Shown in pieces: positions 62,229-64,000 of a stretch of DNA of 64,000 nt. This stretch comes from Halobacteriovorax marinus. GTDB taxonomy: Bacteria > Bdellovibrionota > Bacteriovoracia > Bacteriovoracales > Bacteriovoracaceae. The stretch covers positions 62,001 through 126,000 of the forward strand of contig MAAO01000005.1 in NCBI GenBank assembly GCA_002163155.1. The letters are read 5' to 3'. Each line of letters starts with the position of its first letter. Position 1 is the stretch's first letter. A model generated the notes under the pieces. The model was given only the letters and a program-made list of their open reading frames with translations, made no database searches and was not told where the DNA came from. The translations under genes were made by a program, and so were the position numbers.

Positions 62229-62266
62229 AGAGCGATTAATAAAGCTTCAACAGGTTGTGACGCTCT
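62229..62266. repeat. Inverted repeat upstream of acnB
   Basis: AGAGCG and CGCTCT pair perfectly across a 26-base loop, next to the acnB -10 dyad. Low complexity of the loop and distance make its function uncertain. Confidence 0.3.
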
Positions 62267-62361
62267 AGCACTTATACAAATACACACCTTGCAGGGCCAA
62301 ACCCTTTGCCACGGTGCGCACACGAGTAAGTAATTAAATTCATTTATACGATTTAAAACAT

Positions 62362-62381
62362 GGGAGCATCATAGTGCTCCC
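62362..62381 (-). terminator. Hairpin after the deoxynucleoside kinase gene
   Basis: GGGAGCA and TGCTCCC form a 7-bp perfect stem with a 6-base loop about 20 bases after the kinase stop. On the minus strand TTTT follows three bases later. Confidence 0.6.
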
Positions 62382-62401
62382 AAAGTTAAGTTTACCTAGA
62401 T

Positions 62402-63067
62402 CTATAGAGAACTATGATCAAGATTTACTAGGTTTGTTTTTTTTTTGAGATTATAAAGGATTTCAGTTTCTTGATAATTCATTCTATCTAGAACATAATC
62501 AACTGGTTTGAATTCATTCCAATCAATTTCAACCACATCACTACCCATATTTGCCAGATCAATTGCTAGCTCTTTATAAAGAGTATCGAGTCCCTTCAGG
62601 TAATCCATAGGAATACCAGCTTCACAGTCACGGCTTCTACTAATTATATTCTTATAAGTAATTTCTGGATCATTCTTTAAGTAAATTGTCGTATGAGGAA
62701 CCATGAGACTCTTTGTCATGACAGCTCTCATTTTATTATAATTTTCAAAATCAAGATCAGACATATTCCCGTCCATCCAATTCTTCTTTGCGAAAATATA
62801 ATCACCATAGATTGATCTATCAAAGATACAAGGTTGTCCTGTTCTCCAAATATGCTCAATTCCCTCTAGGTGCATTTCATAACGAATAGACATTAAATAG
62901 AATTGCATTGGAAGGGCATACTTCTTAGGGTCTTTGTAAAACAGCTCTAAGTAAGGATTAGATTCCACTGGCTCATAGAAAGCTTTAGCACCTATCTTAT
63001 CTGCTAATTCTTTTGTGAGCGTAGATTTTCCGGCCCCAATATTACCTTCGACAATGATCATTTTCAT
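62402..63067 (-). CDS. Deoxynucleoside kinase (dNK/dGK-dCK family)
   Basis: A 221-residue P-loop kinase with GNIGAGKST (about 8-16), the EPV base-recognition region (FYEPVESNPYL), and the DRS motif in CIFDRSIYGD, plus the lid region ISRSRDCEAG. This set is typical of the deoxyadenosine, deoxycytidine and deoxyguanosine kinase family, which salvages deoxynucleosides. Substrate preference cannot be set by eye. Salvage of nucleosides would suit a predator that digests prey DNA; that is inference. Confidence 0.9.
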   Translation of the reverse strand: MKMIIVEGNIGAGKSTLTKELADKIGAKAFYEPVESNPYLELFYKDPKKYALPMQFYLMSIRYEMHLEGIEHIWRTGQPCIFDRSIYGDYIFAKKNWMDGNMSDLDFENYNKMRAVMTKSLMVPHTTIYLKNDPEITYKNIISRSRDCEAGIPMDYLKGLDTLYKELAIDLANMGSDVVEIDWNEFKPVDYVLDRMNYQETEILYNLKKKTNLVNLDHSSL

Positions 63068-63193
63068 ATAATTTCTCTCTGTGTTAATTTGTGTGTGTAT
63101 GTGTGAAAGATACTATCCTCTGAAGAATTAAAGGTAAAGAAACCCTTTAATAACGTCCTATAGCGTCATGACTCTCTATGTATAATAGAGCAC

Positions 63194-64000
63194 TTAGCGG
63201 TGAATCTTCGCCTGTGGATAGAATGTTTTAAGAGCGAAAAAATAACCGCTCACACACTGACTCACCTGACCCAAACAATTTAACTCGCGTGTTTCTTTAT
63301 TATATTGAATGAGAACTTTCTCACCTTTAGTTTTTATAAGAACTCTCCCCTTTGAGTTTTTAAGAGAACTCATAGGTACAATAACAGGATTCTTCGAAAG
63401 AATAATTAGCGACCATTCCTTAAAGTGATATTTCTTTGGTCTAACATTTATAGGAAAATATAAGGTATTTGTTTTTTCGTAATTTGCGTAAGGGTTCCTA
63501 CTATAATCTCGGGAGAAACCTGTTTCTTTAGAGAGAACTCTCGTTTTTGGATTTTCCTTTAAAAATTTTATTAGTCGCACATGCATTGAAGGAAAAATCT
63601 TTAACTTAGATCCCTTATACTTACCACTTACACTCTTTAGGAGAAGTTGAGACCATAGGCTTTCAGTTTGTTTGTCATATAAGAGAACATCACTTTGATA
63701 GAGAAGTCCTGAAACTCCAAAAGATAATTGAGCATTCTCTTGCTTCGAATAGAACACCATACCCGTTCCACAAAGAGGACAATAGGAAATTACCAGATGA
63801 GTGTCCCCTACAATGTCATTTACTATTTCATGCCAATTTAAAACTGAAATAGGATAGGCCTTAGTTTCTTTAGCTGTACTCACAACAATGGCATAGTCAT
63901 CAATAGAATAGATCTTCTCTGCCTTATCACTAGAAATAAACAAGGGATGATTAATAGCGGGAATCCCGTCCCTAGGAGGCCCTCCTTTTAAAATATTCTT
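63194..64000 (-). CDS. DUF3179 family protein (5' end beyond window)
   Basis: The frame stays open to the window end, so the gene begins past 64000; a TTG at 63943 is just a codon inside it. The visible 269 residues contain GGPPRDGIPAINHP near the upper end, SYCPLCGTGMVFY (Cys-x2-Cys), LLYQSDVLLYDKQTESLWSQ and FPINVRP, the usual DUF3179 marks. The family is of unknown function, often exported, and often next to redox or periplasmic genes. Confidence 0.85.
   Translation of the reverse strand, partial: KNILKGGPPRDGIPAINHPLFISSDKAEKIYSIDDYAIVVSTAKETKAYPISVLNWHEIVNDIVGDTHLVISYCPLCGTGMVFYSKQENAQLSFGVSGLLYQSDVLLYDKQTESLWSQLLLKSVSGKYKGSKLKIFPSMHVRLIKFLKENPKTRVLSKETGFSRDYSRNPYANYEKTNTLYFPINVRPKKYHFKEWSLIILSKNPVIVPMSSLKNSKGRVLIKTKGEKVLIQYNKETRELNCLGQVSQCVSGYFFALKTFYPQAKIHR

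Noticed and set aside
62270..62330. GC-richer patch downstream of the kinase gene as a possible tRNA
   Set aside because: No cloverleaf with anticodon and T arms can be drawn; only short unrelated stems are present.

Overview
The window reads as chromosomal DNA of an AT-rich Gram-negative bacterium. The many signal peptides, lipoboxes, outer-membrane barrels, large cysteine-rich secreted proteins and overall gene style suggest a Bdellovibrionota predator, most like Bacteriovorax/Halobacteriovorax. That placement is inference from style, not from a marker gene. No rRNA, tRNA, CRISPR array, insertion sequence or prophage was seen. Genes are dense and often overlap by 4 to 23 bases. Nearly all gaps are under 300 bp and hold promoters or hairpins.

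Layout. 1-216: end of a SlyD-like FKBP and a hairpin. 217-7974 (minus): a tight operon holding a fatty acid hydroxylase/GH3 fusion, an enolase-superfamily enzyme, an RND/MMPL exporter and an ICMT-like methyltransferase, preceded by an unknown membrane-anchored protein. I propose that it makes and exports an N-acyl amino acid type lipid. 8079-20127: secreted and hypothetical proteins, a coiled-coil protein ending in an Hsp20-like domain, MgtC, an App1-like phosphatase, a C45 Ntn-hydrolase, a CheX-like protein lacking its catalytic Glu, and a gingipain-like C25 peptidase. 20423-23199: a PhnDCE-type ABC importer. 23338-25594: small secreted proteins, a strongly signalled 16-codon ORF, rsgA, and a gene whose leader carries several GGA hairpins. 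25662-33004: an S66 peptidase, an orphan RND pump, a FAD dehydrogenase and cinA.

33239-47819: an envelope block with a 1635-residue Cys-rich lipoprotein, a 1313-residue coiled-coil exported protein, an HEXXH metallopeptidase lipoprotein and a membrane-anchored basic protein. It is interrupted by uppP and an RDD-like membrane gene on the other strand. 47862-52395: a barrel, a DUF4430-like secreted protein, and a central-metabolism operon (fumarase alpha and beta, then a 3-oxoacid CoA-transferase pair). The fumarase alpha subunit carries a 120-residue Lys/Ala histone-H1-like repeat at its N-terminus. 52551-64000: a Rep-like helicase, uvrA, a small basic secreted protein, an EpmC-like hydroxylase, a DUF4920 protein, a 56-codon gene, acnB, a deoxynucleoside kinase and a DUF3179 protein cut by the window edge.

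Fumarase, the CoA-transferase pair and AcnB form a TCA and ketone-body group. UvrA and the Rep-like helicase form a DNA repair pair near the histone-tailed fumarase. The most unusual items are the hydroxylase-GH3 operon, the histone-tailed fumarase, the GGA-hairpin leader and the coiled-coil/Hsp20 protein.
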